Positions 8,088 through 16,157 of a stretch of DNA of 64,000 nucleotides are shown here, in pieces (position 1 is the first letter of the stretch; each line of letters opens with the position of its first letter). The notes under the pieces are model-generated. The model searched no databases and had not been told where the DNA came from. It saw only the letters and a program-made list of their open reading frames with translations. The stretch lies in NCBI GenBank assembly GCA_038182865.1, contig CP116226.1, positions 1,674,001 through 1,738,000 of the forward strand, read 5' to 3'. Made by a program: the position numbers and the translations under genes. The stretch is from Microbacterium enclense (lineage in GTDB: Bacteria; Actinomycetota; Actinomycetes; Actinomycetales; Microbacteriaceae).

Positions 8088-9177
8088 TCCCGTCATCGTC
8101 GCGGCTCGCCGCACCGCTCTCGCCGTGCGCGGGCGCGGGCTCGCGCGTGTCGACGTGGCCCGGCTCGGCGGGGCCGTGGTCGCCGCGGTCGTCGCCGACG
8201 CGGGTGCACCCCCGATCGCCGACGTCGTGATGGGCAACTGCGCGGGCCCCGGCGGCAACCCCGGCCGACTCGCGGCGCTCGCGGCGGGGCTGGGGCCGCT
8301 GGTCCCCGGGGGGAGCGTCGATCGTCAGTGCGGCAGCGGCCTGGCCGCGATCGTGGATGTCGCGAACGCGGTGCGCGCGGACGGACGTCGGCGCGTGGCG
8401 GGAGGCGTGGAGAGCGCCTCGACCGCGCCCCTCCGCAGCGTCGACGGCGTCGCCTATACCCGGGCGCCCTTCGCGCCCGCGGGTTTCGCCGACCCCGACA
8501 TGCTGCGGGCTGCCGAGGATCTCGCGCGTCACGACGGTCTCGCGCGAGCACGGCAGGACGCGGCCGCCGAGCGCAGTCACGCGCGAGCCGCCGCGGCGCG
8601 AGCGGCGGGCCGCTTCGCCGCCGAGATCGTGGAGGTCGACGGCGTAGGGGAAGACGAGGCGGTGGGAGTCGGCGCGGCAGTCCTCGGCCGCCTGGCGCCG
8701 CTCTTCGCCGAGGGCACGGTCACCGCGGGCACCTCGACGCGCATCGGTGACGGGGCGGCGGCTGTGGTCGTCGCCCCCGCGGGATCTGCGCCCGGCCTGG
8801 CGGTGCGCGGCGCCGCCGTCGTGGGGTGCGACCCGGCGCTCCCCGGGATCGGCGCGGCGCCGGCGGTCGAGGCCGCCCTGGCGCAAGCGGGTATCGAGGT
8901 GGCCGAGGTCTCCGCGTTCGAGATCGTGGAGGCGTTCGCCGCGCAGAGCATCGCGGTGCTGTCGCGCCTCGGGCTCGCCGACGACGATCCGCGCGTCTGC
9001 GCCGACGGCGGCGCCCTCGCGCTCGGACACCCGTGGGGCGCGAGCGGAGCGGTCGCGGTCGTGCGGTTGTTCAGCCGTCTCGTGCGCGCGGGTGCGCCCG
9101 CGGGTTCCCGGGGCGTGGCCGCCGCGTCGGTCGGTGGTGGTCTCGGTGTCGCCGCGGCGTTCGAGGTCGTGCGGTGA
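8077..9177 (+). CDS. Thiolase-family protein in the biotin operon, non-canonical active site (YhfS-like)
   Basis: A 366-residue thiolase-fold protein. The nucleophile block is DRQCGSG with C85, and the histidine block is GHPWGASG with H318. Two canonical positions differ: the NEAF block reads IVEAF, with V284 where Asn normally orders the oxyanion water, and the C-terminal CxGGG block reads SVGGG, with S351 where the acid/base Cys normally sits. Condensation or thiolysis may therefore be altered, or the protein may do a different acyl transfer. It overlaps the ligase gene by 11 bases and is followed, after 91 bp, by bioM. Co-operonic placement with biotin uptake suggests a role in biotin-precursor metabolism (inference). 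Confidence 0.82.
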   Translation: MDTDPVIVAARRTALAVRGRGLARVDVARLGGAVVAAVVADAGAPPIADVVMGNCAGPGGNPGRLAALAAGLGPLVPGGSVDRQCGSGLAAIVDVANAVRADGRRRVAGGVESASTAPLRSVDGVAYTRAPFAPAGFADPDMLRAAEDLARHDGLARARQDAAAERSHARAAAARAAGRFAAEIVEVDGVGEDEAVGVGAAVLGRLAPLFAEGTVTAGTSTRIGDGAAAVVVAPAGSAPGLAVRGAAVVGCDPALPGIGAAPAVEAALAQAGIEVAEVSAFEIVEAFAAQSIAVLSRLGLADDDPRVCADGGALALGHPWGASGAVAVVRLFSRLVRAGAPAGSRGVAAASVGGGLGVAAAFEVVR

Positions 9178-9268
9178 CGGGCCCCGCGTGCGTCGCCGAC
9201 GAGCCCGGCCCCGCGGATGGCATCCCTGCAGGCGAAGCCGTGACCGCCCGCCGGGCGGGGGTGACGCG

Positions 9269-9952
9269 ATGAGCCTCCGCTGCACCGGCCTCGGCGTGCG
9301 TCTCGACGACCGCACGGTGCTGCGCGATGTCACCCTCGATCTCGCCGCCCGCACGATCGCGGTGGTGGGCGACAACGGCTCGGGGAAGTCGACCTTCGCT
9401 CGCGTCGTGGCGGGGCTCGTCCGTCGCACCGCGGGCTCGCTCGAGGTCGGCGGTCACAACCCCGACGCGGATGCCGGAGCGCACCGCCGCCGCGTCGCCC
9501 TGGTGCTGAGCAACCCCGACGCGCAGATCGTGATGCCCACCGTGTCGGAGGACGTCGCGCTCTCCCTCCGGCCCGAGCGACTCGCGCGCGCGGAGCGCGA
9601 CCGCCGCGTGAGCGAGGCGCTGGCACGTTTCGGCCTCGACGGTCTCGGAGATCAGGCCGCGCACGCGCTCTCGGGCGGTCAGAAGCAACTGCTCGCGCTG
9701 TGCGGGGCGTTCGTGCGCCGCCCCGAGATCGTCGTGGCCGACGAGCCGACCGCGTTCCTCGACGCCCGTAACGCGCGGGCCGTCGCCGGCCATCTGCTCG
9801 CCGACACCGGTCACACGCTCGTCGTGGTGACCCACGATCTGGCTCTCGCACGGCGATGCGAGGCGGCGGTGCTGTTCGAGGGCGGCCGGGCCGTGGCATC
9901 CGGAACCGCGCTCGACATCGTCGACGCCTACGAGCGGGCGTTGTCGTGCTGA
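9269..9952 (+). CDS. bioM: Biotin ECF transporter ATPase BioM
   Basis: A 227-residue ABC ATPase. The Walker A loop is GDNGSGKST (about residue 35), the signature is LSGGQKQ (about 134), the Walker B is IVVADEPT (about 153), and the switch histidine is in VTHDLALA (about 188). It powers biotin import with BioN and BioY. The N-terminal start at the ATG in position 9269 follows a GGGGGTGACG stretch. The 91 bp between the thiolase and this gene contain a short CCCGCCGGGCGGG palindrome but no gene that I can support. The stop overlaps bioN by seven bases. Confidence 0.93.
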   Translation: MSLRCTGLGVRLDDRTVLRDVTLDLAARTIAVVGDNGSGKSTFARVVAGLVRRTAGSLEVGGHNPDADAGAHRRRVALVLSNPDAQIVMPTVSEDVALSLRPERLARAERDRRVSEALARFGLDGLGDQAAHALSGGQKQLLALCGAFVRRPEIVVADEPTAFLDARNARAVAGHLLADTGHTLVVVTHDLALARRCEAAVLFEGGRAVASGTALDIVDAYERALSC

Positions 9953-10554
9953 GCCTATATCGCCCGGGCGACGGGTGGATGCACCGGATGCCGGCCGGCC
10001 CGAAGCTCGCGCTCCTGTCGCTGGTGGCTCTTCTCCTCGCCGCACTTCCCTCGGCGTCGGCAGCGGTGCCGGTCGCGGTCGGTGTGACGGTGGTGCTGTA
10101 TCTCGGCGCCGGCATGGGGGTGAAGGCGGGGCTGCGGGAGCTCGCTCGGCAAGGGTGGGCGCTGCGCTGGGTCATCGTGGTCACCGCGGTGGGGCAGCTC
10201 GTGTTCCTGGGCCCGGAGCTCGCCGCCGTCAACACGACGCGGGTCGCGGCGGCGCTGCTCGTGGTGGGACTTCTGCCGCTGACCACGCGCGTGTCGACGA
10301 TGCTCGACGCGATGGAACGCGGCGCGAGCGCGCTGCGGCGGCTCGGCGTCGACCCGGTGCGGGCGGCACTCCTGCTCACGGTGACCCTCACGATGATCCC
10401 GGTGCTCGCTCGTCTGGCCGTCGAGATCCGGGATGCGCAGCGAGCGCGGGGCCTGCGTCCGTCGCTGGGCCGCAGCGCCCTGCCGTTCCTCATCGTGGCG
10501 CTGCGTCACGCCGACGACCTCGGCGATGCGCTCGCCGCGCGCGGCATCCGCTGA
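9946..10554 (+). CDS. bioN: Biotin ECF transporter transmembrane component BioN
   Basis: A 202-residue EcfT-type membrane protein with several hydrophobic helices in its first 110 residues. It carries the family coupling motifs ALRRLGVDPVRAALLL and AQRARGLRPS (about residue 164), the latter matching the conserved A-R-G motif of EcfT proteins that docks with the ATPase. It completes the BioMNY importer. The GTG at 9946 lies inside the end of bioM. The gene is convergent with the F420 ligase, with a nested inverted repeat between them. Confidence 0.9.
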   Translation: MLSLYRPGDGWMHRMPAGPKLALLSLVALLLAALPSASAAVPVAVGVTVVLYLGAGMGVKAGLRELARQGWALRWVIVVTAVGQLVFLGPELAAVNTTRVAAALLVVGLLPLTTRVSTMLDAMERGASALRRLGVDPVRAALLLTVTLTMIPVLARLAVEIRDAQRARGLRPSLGRSALPFLIVALRHADDLGDALAARGIR

Positions 10555-10562
10555 TCGGTGCC

Positions 10563-10637
10563 AGATCACACGATCCGCGCGAGATCACCCGTTCTGGAGG
10601 CGCGAGAACGGGTGATCTCGGACCGGTCGTGTGATCT
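10563..10637. repeat. Nested inverted repeat between convergent genes (GATCACACG family)
   Basis: The outer arms AGATCACACGATCCG (10563-10577) and CGGTCGTGTGATCT (10624-10637) pair with one bulge. The inner arms CGAGATCACCCGTTCT (10580-10595) and AGAACGGGTGATCTCG (10605-10620) are a perfect 16-bp pair around a nine-base loop. Inner and outer arms both start with AGATCAC, so one motif appears four times, twice in each orientation. It lies between bioN and the F420 ligase and could act as a bidirectional terminator. Confidence 0.85.
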
Positions 10638-10668
10638 CGAGGTCGAGCGGGGGCGGGCGCGGGCGGGG

Positions 10669-11421
10669 TCAGGAGAGCGCCGCGCGCCCCGCGGCGAAGC
10701 CCTCGGCGTACGCCTCGTCGGCGCCCTGGCGGAACATGTCGCGCGCGGGGTCACGGACGATCGAGCGGGCACCGGGCAGGTCGAGATCGCCCACGAGGTC
10801 GGCACGTCCGCGCACGATCGCGACGGGCCGGCGCGATGCCTTGCCCTTCACGAGGTCGGTGGCCGCGGCGATCTCGTCGGCCACGCACGGCAGTGTCACG
10901 ACGAGGGGCCGGCCCTCGGCATCCGTAGTCCCGCGGAGGTCTTCGAAGACGTGGATGCCGGCGGCCCCGATCGCGTGATCGGTCTGCCCCTCCCGCCACG
11001 CGCGACCGAGCGTGTCGGTGATGATCACGCCGACCCGGGCGACGGCGCGGAGCCCCTCGGCGAGGTGCCGGGCCGAGGCGTCGGGATCGACGGGCAGCAG
11101 CAGCACCGTGCCCTCGGGGGTGTTGCTCGCGTCGACTCCGGCGGCGGCCGAGACGATCCCGAGCGGGTTCTCGACGATCCGGGTCACGTGTCCCGTGGGA
11201 GAGGTGCGGGATGCCACGAGGCGCACGGTCTCGCGGGTGATGGCGTCCTCGCGGTCGTCGGCCCGGATGATCCGGCCCTCGGCCTTCGAGACGACCTTGC
11301 TGGTCACGACGACGATGTCGCCGTCCTGCAGAGGCTCCCCCAGGGCATCGAGGATCACCCCGACGAGATCGTCTCCCGGGGTGATCTCACGGATGCCGTC
11401 GACGGCCCAGACCTGCAGCAC
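10669..11421 (-). CDS. cofE: Coenzyme F420-0:L-glutamate ligase
   Basis: A 250-residue CofE-family protein, matching the size of archaeal-type CofE. It adds gamma-linked glutamate to F420-0 using GTP. Family blocks are DIVVVTSKVVSKAEGR (about residue 36), GRAWREGQTDHAIGAAG (about 147) and LPCVADEIAAATDLVKGKASRRPVAIVRG (about 184). The GTG at 11421 starts two bases after the stop of the upstream acetyltransferase, and both are on the minus strand, so they are likely co-transcribed. The other F420 biosynthesis genes are not in the window. Confidence 0.9.
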   Translation of the reverse strand: MLQVWAVDGIREITPGDDLVGVILDALGEPLQDGDIVVVTSKVVSKAEGRIIRADDREDAITRETVRLVASRTSPTGHVTRIVENPLGIVSAAAGVDASNTPEGTVLLLPVDPDASARHLAEGLRAVARVGVIITDTLGRAWREGQTDHAIGAAGIHVFEDLRGTTDAEGRPLVVTLPCVADEIAAATDLVKGKASRRPVAIVRGRADLVGDLDLPGARSIVRDPARDMFRQGADEAYAEGFAAGRAALS

Positions 11422-11422
11422 G

Positions 11423-11929
11423 TCAGCGGACGAAGCGCACCTCGGTGAGCTCCTCACCGAGGAACGGCTCCACGTGCGATGCGCCGTCGAGCGCGAAGCC
11501 GTTGCGCGTGTAGAAACGGTGGGCGCGAGGGTTGTCGTCGGCGACCCAGAGGTACGCTCCCTCACCGGCGTCGATCGCCGCGTCGAAGAGCTGCTGACCG
11601 ATGCCGGTGCCGTGGAAGGCGTCGAGCAGGTAGATGAAGTACAGCTCCCGCTCGCGCGGAGCGTCGTCGTCGCGCGCGGGGCCGGATCCGACGAAGCCGA
11701 CGATCTCGCCGTCGGCGAGGGCGGCGTGCATACGGTAGTCGTCCCCCTGGGAGGCCCAGTGAGTCCAGAGCTCGGCCATGCGGCGGGGCGAGACGGCCTT
11801 GAGCGCCGCCTCGCTGATCAGGTGATCGTAGGTCTCGTGCCAACAGGTGGCGTGCACGCGGCCCAGGGCTTCGGCATCCACGTCGCGCACCGGACGGACG
11901 ACGATGTCGGTTCGGGTTTCGGCAGTCAT
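11423..11929 (-). CDS. GNAT-family N-acetyltransferase
   Basis: A 168-residue GNAT protein. It contains the strand-helix core ALADGEIVGFVGSG, then YFIYLLDAFHGTGIGQQLFDAA, with the acetyl-CoA pyrophosphate loop (GTGIGQQL), then LWVADDNPRAHRFYTRNGF, the usual end of the fold. The acceptor substrate cannot be inferred. The ATG at 11929 gives the expected N-terminus. It is directly upstream of, and nearly abutting, cofE. Confidence 0.88.
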   Translation of the reverse strand: MTAETRTDIVVRPVRDVDAEALGRVHATCWHETYDHLISEAALKAVSPRRMAELWTHWASQGDDYRMHAALADGEIVGFVGSGPARDDDAPRERELYFIYLLDAFHGTGIGQQLFDAAIDAGEGAYLWVADDNPRAHRFYTRNGFALDGASHVEPFLGEELTEVRFVR

Positions 11930-12026
11930 GGCGCGACTCTACGCGGGGGTCTCGCCAGGGGGAAATCGGCTGCGGGGGCCCGCCGCGTGCGGTACGAGCG
12001 GCACTTTGCCAGACGTGCATGCCAGC

Positions 12027-12929
12027 ATGGCGCCCGTGTCGGAACGCCCCCGGTTGACCTCCGTCGAGGCGCGTCTCGACGCCCTCGCGAATCGCGTCCT
12101 CGCCGCCGCTCCGGCCTCGGGCGCGAGGGCGCGTCTGGTCGAGTTCGCCGTCTTCGTCCTCAAGCAGGCCTGGGCCTGCGTCTTCGGGGCGGCCTTCCTC
12201 GCCGTGGTCCTCGCGGCGAAGCTCTGGTACCCCGCCGACGCGCCGCTCGCGCGCAACGATGCGCTGACAATCGCGGCGGTGCTGATCCAGGTCGTCATGG
12301 TCGTCGGACGCCTCGAAACGCTGCGCGAGCTGCGCGTGATCGTCACGTTCCACATCGTCGGCACGGTGATGGAGCTGTTCAAGACCGACGTCGGGTCGTG
12401 GATGTACGCCGCCGACGGGGTGCTGCGCCTCGGCGGCGTACCTCTGTACAGCGGCTTCATGTACGCGGCCGTCGGCAGCTACCTGGTGCGGGTCTACCGC
12501 CTGTTCGACCTCCGCTTCACGCGCTATCCGCGCCGGTGGCTCACCGCGATCGTCGCGGCGCTGATCTACCTCAACTTCTTCACGCACCACTGGATCGTCG
12601 ACCTGCGCTGGGTGCTGATCCTGGCGGTGGTCGTGCTCTGGGCGCGCTCGGTGATGCACTTCCGCTTCTTCCGCGGACGATTCCGGATGCCGGTCCTGCT
12701 GGCCTTCGCCGGGGTGGCGGTGTTCATCTGGCTCGCCGAGAACATCGCCACGTACGCGGGTGCCTGGCTGTACCCGTCGCAGGTGGGCGGGTGGCATCCG
12801 GTCGACGCCTCGAAGCTGACGTCGTGGTTCCTGCTGATGATCGTGTCGGTGGTGCTGGTGACGTGGGTCTACCCGCCGCGCCCGCCCGACCCGGTCGCAC
12901 AAGGAGAGAACCGTGACGTTGTGGGGTGA
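12027..12929 (+). CDS. DUF817 family membrane protein
   Basis: A 300-residue multi-pass membrane protein with about eight hydrophobic segments and several conserved aromatic/histidine-rich loops (VTFHIVGTVMELFKTDVGSW, NFFTHHWIVDLRW, WLAENIATYAGAWLYPSQ). The pattern matches DUF817 as I recall it; no biochemical function is known to me. I chose the ATG at 12027. A GTG twelve bases upstream (12015) is also in frame and no strong ribosome site decides between them. It is 48 bp before a thioesterase gene on the same strand. Confidence 0.75.
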   Translation: MAPVSERPRLTSVEARLDALANRVLAAAPASGARARLVEFAVFVLKQAWACVFGAAFLAVVLAAKLWYPADAPLARNDALTIAAVLIQVVMVVGRLETLRELRVIVTFHIVGTVMELFKTDVGSWMYAADGVLRLGGVPLYSGFMYAAVGSYLVRVYRLFDLRFTRYPRRWLTAIVAALIYLNFFTHHWIVDLRWVLILAVVVLWARSVMHFRFFRGRFRMPVLLAFAGVAVFIWLAENIATYAGAWLYPSQVGGWHPVDASKLTSWFLLMIVSVVLVTWVYPPRPPDPVAQGENRDVVG

Positions 12930-12977
12930 GGACAACGCTATGGCAGATTCGTCGTCGCATCACTACGCTCGCCCCTC

Positions 12978-13538
12978 GTGAACGTCCTCTGGCGCACCCT
13001 GCTCATCCTCTTCCGCGCGCGTCGTCGACTGCGCCGTGAGGGTCCCATCGACCCCAACACGGTGACCCGGGTGCGCATCCGCGTGCTGCCGACCGACATC
13101 GACCTGCTGCGTCACCTCAACAACGGCCGGTACCTGTCGCTGTTCGACCTCGGCCGGTGGGACCTGCTGACGCGTGCGGGACTCATGTCGGCGATGACGA
13201 AGCAGGGGTGGTACGCCGTGGTCGGAGCCGAGACCATCACGTTCCGTCGCTCGCTCGAACTCTGGCAGCGCTTCGATCTCGAGACGCGCATGATCGGTCA
13301 CGACGATCGCGCGGTGTACCTCGAACACCGCGCGATCGTGAAGGGCGAGATCTACGCGCGTGCGATCATCCGCGCCCGCATCCTGCGTCGAACCGGCGGG
13401 ACCGTGCCGCACGACGAGCTCTTCGCCGCGGTGGGGCGCCCCGAGGGGCTGCCGGACATCGAGCAGTGGGTGCACGACTGGGCCGACGGCTCGGCGCTGC
13501 CGTCGACCAAGCGCCCGGCGCCGAGCGTCTGGGCGTGA
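12978..13538 (+). CDS. Acyl-CoA thioesterase-like hotdog protein
   Basis: A 186-residue hotdog-fold protein of the 4-hydroxybenzoyl-CoA thioesterase/acyl-CoA thioesterase type. The central region (about residues 33-135) includes RIRVLPTDIDLLRHLNNGRYLSLFDLGRW, where D39/D41 and the HLNN segment match the family's catalytic loop, and VGAETITFRRSLELWQRFDLETRMIG. The start is a GTG at 12978. It is probably co-transcribed with the DUF817 gene. The physiological thioester is not identifiable. Confidence 0.82.
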   Translation: MNVLWRTLLILFRARRRLRREGPIDPNTVTRVRIRVLPTDIDLLRHLNNGRYLSLFDLGRWDLLTRAGLMSAMTKQGWYAVVGAETITFRRSLELWQRFDLETRMIGHDDRAVYLEHRAIVKGEIYARAIIRARILRRTGGTVPHDELFAAVGRPEGLPDIEQWVHDWADGSALPSTKRPAPSVWA

Positions 13539-13704
13539 CCGGCTGACGGCGGTGGCGGTGGCGTCCCGACGCCGACGCACGGGGTGCCGCCGCGTGCCGA
13601 GCGGCGGAACGGGGACCAGCGGAGGAGGGATCCGCCATGACCGCCCGCCGCTCGTCCCTCGCCCTCCGCTCGCCCCGCGGGACTCTGCTCGCCCCTCGGG
13701 ACTC

Positions 13705-14682
13705 TCAGCGCCCGAAGCGGGCGTCGAGCCAGGCCACCTGACGCAGCCAGTGGCGGTACCCGCCGCCCTCGTGTCCGTTGTACGTGTACTCCTCGAGCGC
13801 GGCGTCTTCGGATGCCAGCGCGTGGAACGCCGCGAACACCCCCGAGGGCAGCACGACGTCGTCCATGAGAGCGACCGAGAACAGGGCCGGAGCCTGAATG
13901 CGCCGGGCGAGGATGGCCCCGTCGACGTACGACAGCGTCCGCAGGACGCGCTCCGCGGCGTCGCGGTGCACCGCGAGGAACCGGGTGATCTCGGTGAAGG
14001 GCGCCGAGGGCGTCCGCACGATCGCGTTCGGGAAGTCGCAGAGGAAGGGCACGTCGGGCATGACCGCGGCCACCGCGTCGCCCGACAGGGCCGCGGCCGC
14101 GATCGCGAGCCCGCCGCCCTGGCTGCCCCCGGTCACCGCGATGCGCGTCGGGTCGACGCCCGCCATGTTCCGCACCTCGTCGACGAGGCGCGTGGCATCC
14201 GTGAACAGGCGTCGGTAGTAGTAGTCGCGGGGATCCAGGATGCCGCGGGTCATCACGCCCGGGAAGGCGGCGGCGGAACCGTGCGGGTCGGGGGTCTCGC
14301 CGACGCTCCACGTCGACCCCTGCCCGCGCGTGTCCATGATGACGTGGACGTACCCCGCGGCGGCCCAGGCGATCTTCTCGCCCGCCAACCCGCGGCCTCC
14401 GCCGTAGCCGATGAACTCCACCACGGCGGGAAGCACCTCGTCGCCGTGCGGACGCACCACCCACCCGCGGATCTCGTCGCCACCGAAGCCGGTGAACGTC
14501 AGGTCCTGCACCGACAGCGCACGCACGGGGCCGTCGACCGGGGTCAGGACGGCGGGGCGGGCGGCATCCCGGGCCTCGGCGAGCGTCTCGTCCCAGAAGG
14601 CGTCGAGATCGTCGGGGGCGGTGAGCGCCGGGCGGTACTCGCGCAGCAGCTCGACGGGCATATCGGTGAAGGTCTGGGCCAT
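13705..14682 (-). CDS. Acetyl xylan esterase (AXE1/cephalosporin-C deacetylase family)
   Basis: A 325-residue alpha/beta hydrolase of the AXE1 family, the usual length for cytosolic cephalosporin-C deacetylases. The nucleophile elbow is GGSQGG with S187. The acid lies in SVALMDDVVLPSG and the histidine in YNGHEGGG. It deacetylates acetylated xylo-oligosaccharides or related esters. The ATG at 14682 begins MAQTFTDMPVE, and no signal peptide is visible. The 166-bp region between it and the convergent thioesterase gene holds G/C-rich short repeats only. It may serve plant-polymer use together with the arabinan locus further along. Confidence 0.88.
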   Translation of the reverse strand: MAQTFTDMPVELLREYRPALTAPDDLDAFWDETLAEARDAARPAVLTPVDGPVRALSVQDLTFTGFGGDEIRGWVVRPHGDEVLPAVVEFIGYGGGRGLAGEKIAWAAAGYVHVIMDTRGQGSTWSVGETPDPHGSAAAFPGVMTRGILDPRDYYYRRLFTDATRLVDEVRNMAGVDPTRIAVTGGSQGGGLAIAAAALSGDAVAAVMPDVPFLCDFPNAIVRTPSAPFTEITRFLAVHRDAAERVLRTLSYVDGAILARRIQAPALFSVALMDDVVLPSGVFAAFHALASEDAALEEYTYNGHEGGGYRHWLRQVAWLDARFGR

Positions 14683-14786
14683 CCGAGGTCTCCATCTGTG
14701 AGGGGGCTGCACCGACAGTAGCGAACGCGGCGGGGCGCGGTGCGCCAGTCGCGGCGAGGCTCCGCCGTTCCCGTCTGCGCCACCGA

Positions 14787-14828
14787 AAGAGGGTGTCCCG
14801 ACCGCGTGCGCGGCCGGGACACCCTCTT
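14787..14828 (-). terminator. Intrinsic terminator hairpin downstream of the S1 protease
   Basis: AAGAGGGTGTCCCG (14787-14800) pairs perfectly with CGGGACACCCTCTT (14815-14828), with a partially paired loop. On the minus strand the stem is followed by TTTC and lies 12 bases past the protease stop codon. Confidence 0.85.
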
Positions 14829-14839
14829 CTCTCAGGCGG

Positions 14840-15958
14840 TCAGCTGGTCAGCAGGCTCAGCCCGTACGTCTGCAGAATCTCGTTGACCGGCTGGAAGTAG
14901 GTCGTGCCACCCGTCGAGCAGTCACCCGAGCCGCCCGAGGTCACGCCCTGCGCCTGGTTTCCGGCGAGCAGGGATCCACCGGAGTCACCGGGCTCGGCGC
15001 ACACGCTCGTGCGGATGAGGCCAGAGACGGAACCCTCGGCATAGCGCACCGTGGAGTTGTACGCCTGGATCTGACCGCAGTGCCAGCCGGTCGTCGAACC
15101 GGAGCGGCACACCGTCGAGCCGACGGCGGCGGCCGTGGAGCCCTTCACCGCGACGGCACCGCCGGCGTAGTCGGACACCTCGCCCACGGGCGAGTGGTTC
15201 GGCGTCGCCACCCATGCATAATCGTTGCCCGGGAACGACGAGCCCTGGAAGGTGCCGTAGGTGGTGCTGTCGCCCGCCTCGCCGCAGTGACCGGCGGTGA
15301 CGAAGCCGCCCTGTACGGCGAATCCGACCGAGCAGCGACTCTGGTTGTTGATGTTGTACGCGATGCCGCCGCGGATGGTGGCGAACGTCTCGGGTGCCTC
15401 GACGCCCGTCTGCAGGCGCACGGCATCGGTCGGGGCGTCCAGCGTGGCCACGAAGTCGGCCGCGGCCTGATCGCCACCGGGCACGACGTCGACGACCACG
15501 TCGTTGTTCTCGACGTCGATCCACCACGAGGGGATGACATCGGGCACGTCGCTCGCCGCGAGGCGCGCCGCGATCCCTTCGAGGTCGTCGAGCGAGTGTG
15601 CCGCGACGACGGGCACCGCGCCGACCGCGGCCGCAGCCGTCTGCGCGCCGTCGGAGGTGACGGCGGCGTAGACGGTGCGCGTCGATTCGTCGAGCCAGGT
15701 CCCGGCGAAGGCGTCGCCGGTGGCTGCGGCGACATCGTCGGCGGTTCCGGTGGCCTCGGCCTGGAAACGCAAGACGTCTGCCGCGCCGGCGACGTCGGTG
15801 CCGAGCTCGGCCGCCATCGCGTCGAGCAGCTGGGCATCGACACCGTCGACGGCGGCATCGGGCCCGGGAGAGGCGGCGAACGCCGGATTGGCGGCCGCGG
15901 TGGTCAGGAACAGGCCGAGGGCGGTGATGCCGACGGCCGCTTTCGATATGCGGTTCAC
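14840..15958 (-). CDS. Secreted S1-family serine protease with alpha-lytic-type propeptide
   Basis: A 372-residue preproprotein resembling streptogrisin or alpha-lytic protease. It has a signal peptide of about 29 residues (ends NPAFAA), a long pro-region to roughly residue 188, and a chymotrypsin-fold catalytic domain. The triad is H224 (TAGHCG), D246 (NDYAW) and S326 (GDSGGS). Paired cysteines flank the domain as in streptogrisins. The pro-region acts as a folding chaperone in this family. The GTG at 15958 is chosen because it precedes the basic N-region VNRISKA and has a GGAAGG site about nine bases upstream. It is divergent from the PutA-like gene across 199 bp. Confidence 0.92.
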   Translation of the reverse strand: MNRISKAAVGITALGLFLTTAAANPAFAASPGPDAAVDGVDAQLLDAMAAELGTDVAGAADVLRFQAEATGTADDVAAATGDAFAGTWLDESTRTVYAAVTSDGAQTAAAAVGAVPVVAAHSLDDLEGIAARLAASDVPDVIPSWWIDVENNDVVVDVVPGGDQAAADFVATLDAPTDAVRLQTGVEAPETFATIRGGIAYNINNQSRCSVGFAVQGGFVTAGHCGEAGDSTTYGTFQGSSFPGNDYAWVATPNHSPVGEVSDYAGGAVAVKGSTAAAVGSTVCRSGSTTGWHCGQIQAYNSTVRYAEGSVSGLIRTSVCAEPGDSGGSLLAGNQAQGVTSGGSGDCSTGGTTYFQPVNEILQTYGLSLLTS

Positions 15959-16157
15959 GGGGAGTGACCTTCCATCCAGGGGGGATAAATGGTGGGTACC
16001 CACGGATATGTAAACACGGTAGAGACGAAAAGCGAAGGAATTCCTTTTACTTCCTGTTCTGAGTGCAAAAATGCGGGCACGCGCGCGCCTCGACCGATCC
16101 GCGGGTTGCGCGGCGGGCCGCCGGGATGCCACGCGCGCGATCCCTAGGCTGGCCGAC

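Noticed and set aside
9178..9268. Small gene between the thiolase and bioM
   Set aside because: Short frames exist but none has a ribosome site or recognisable sequence; the gap probably only carries the bioM ribosome site and a short palindrome.
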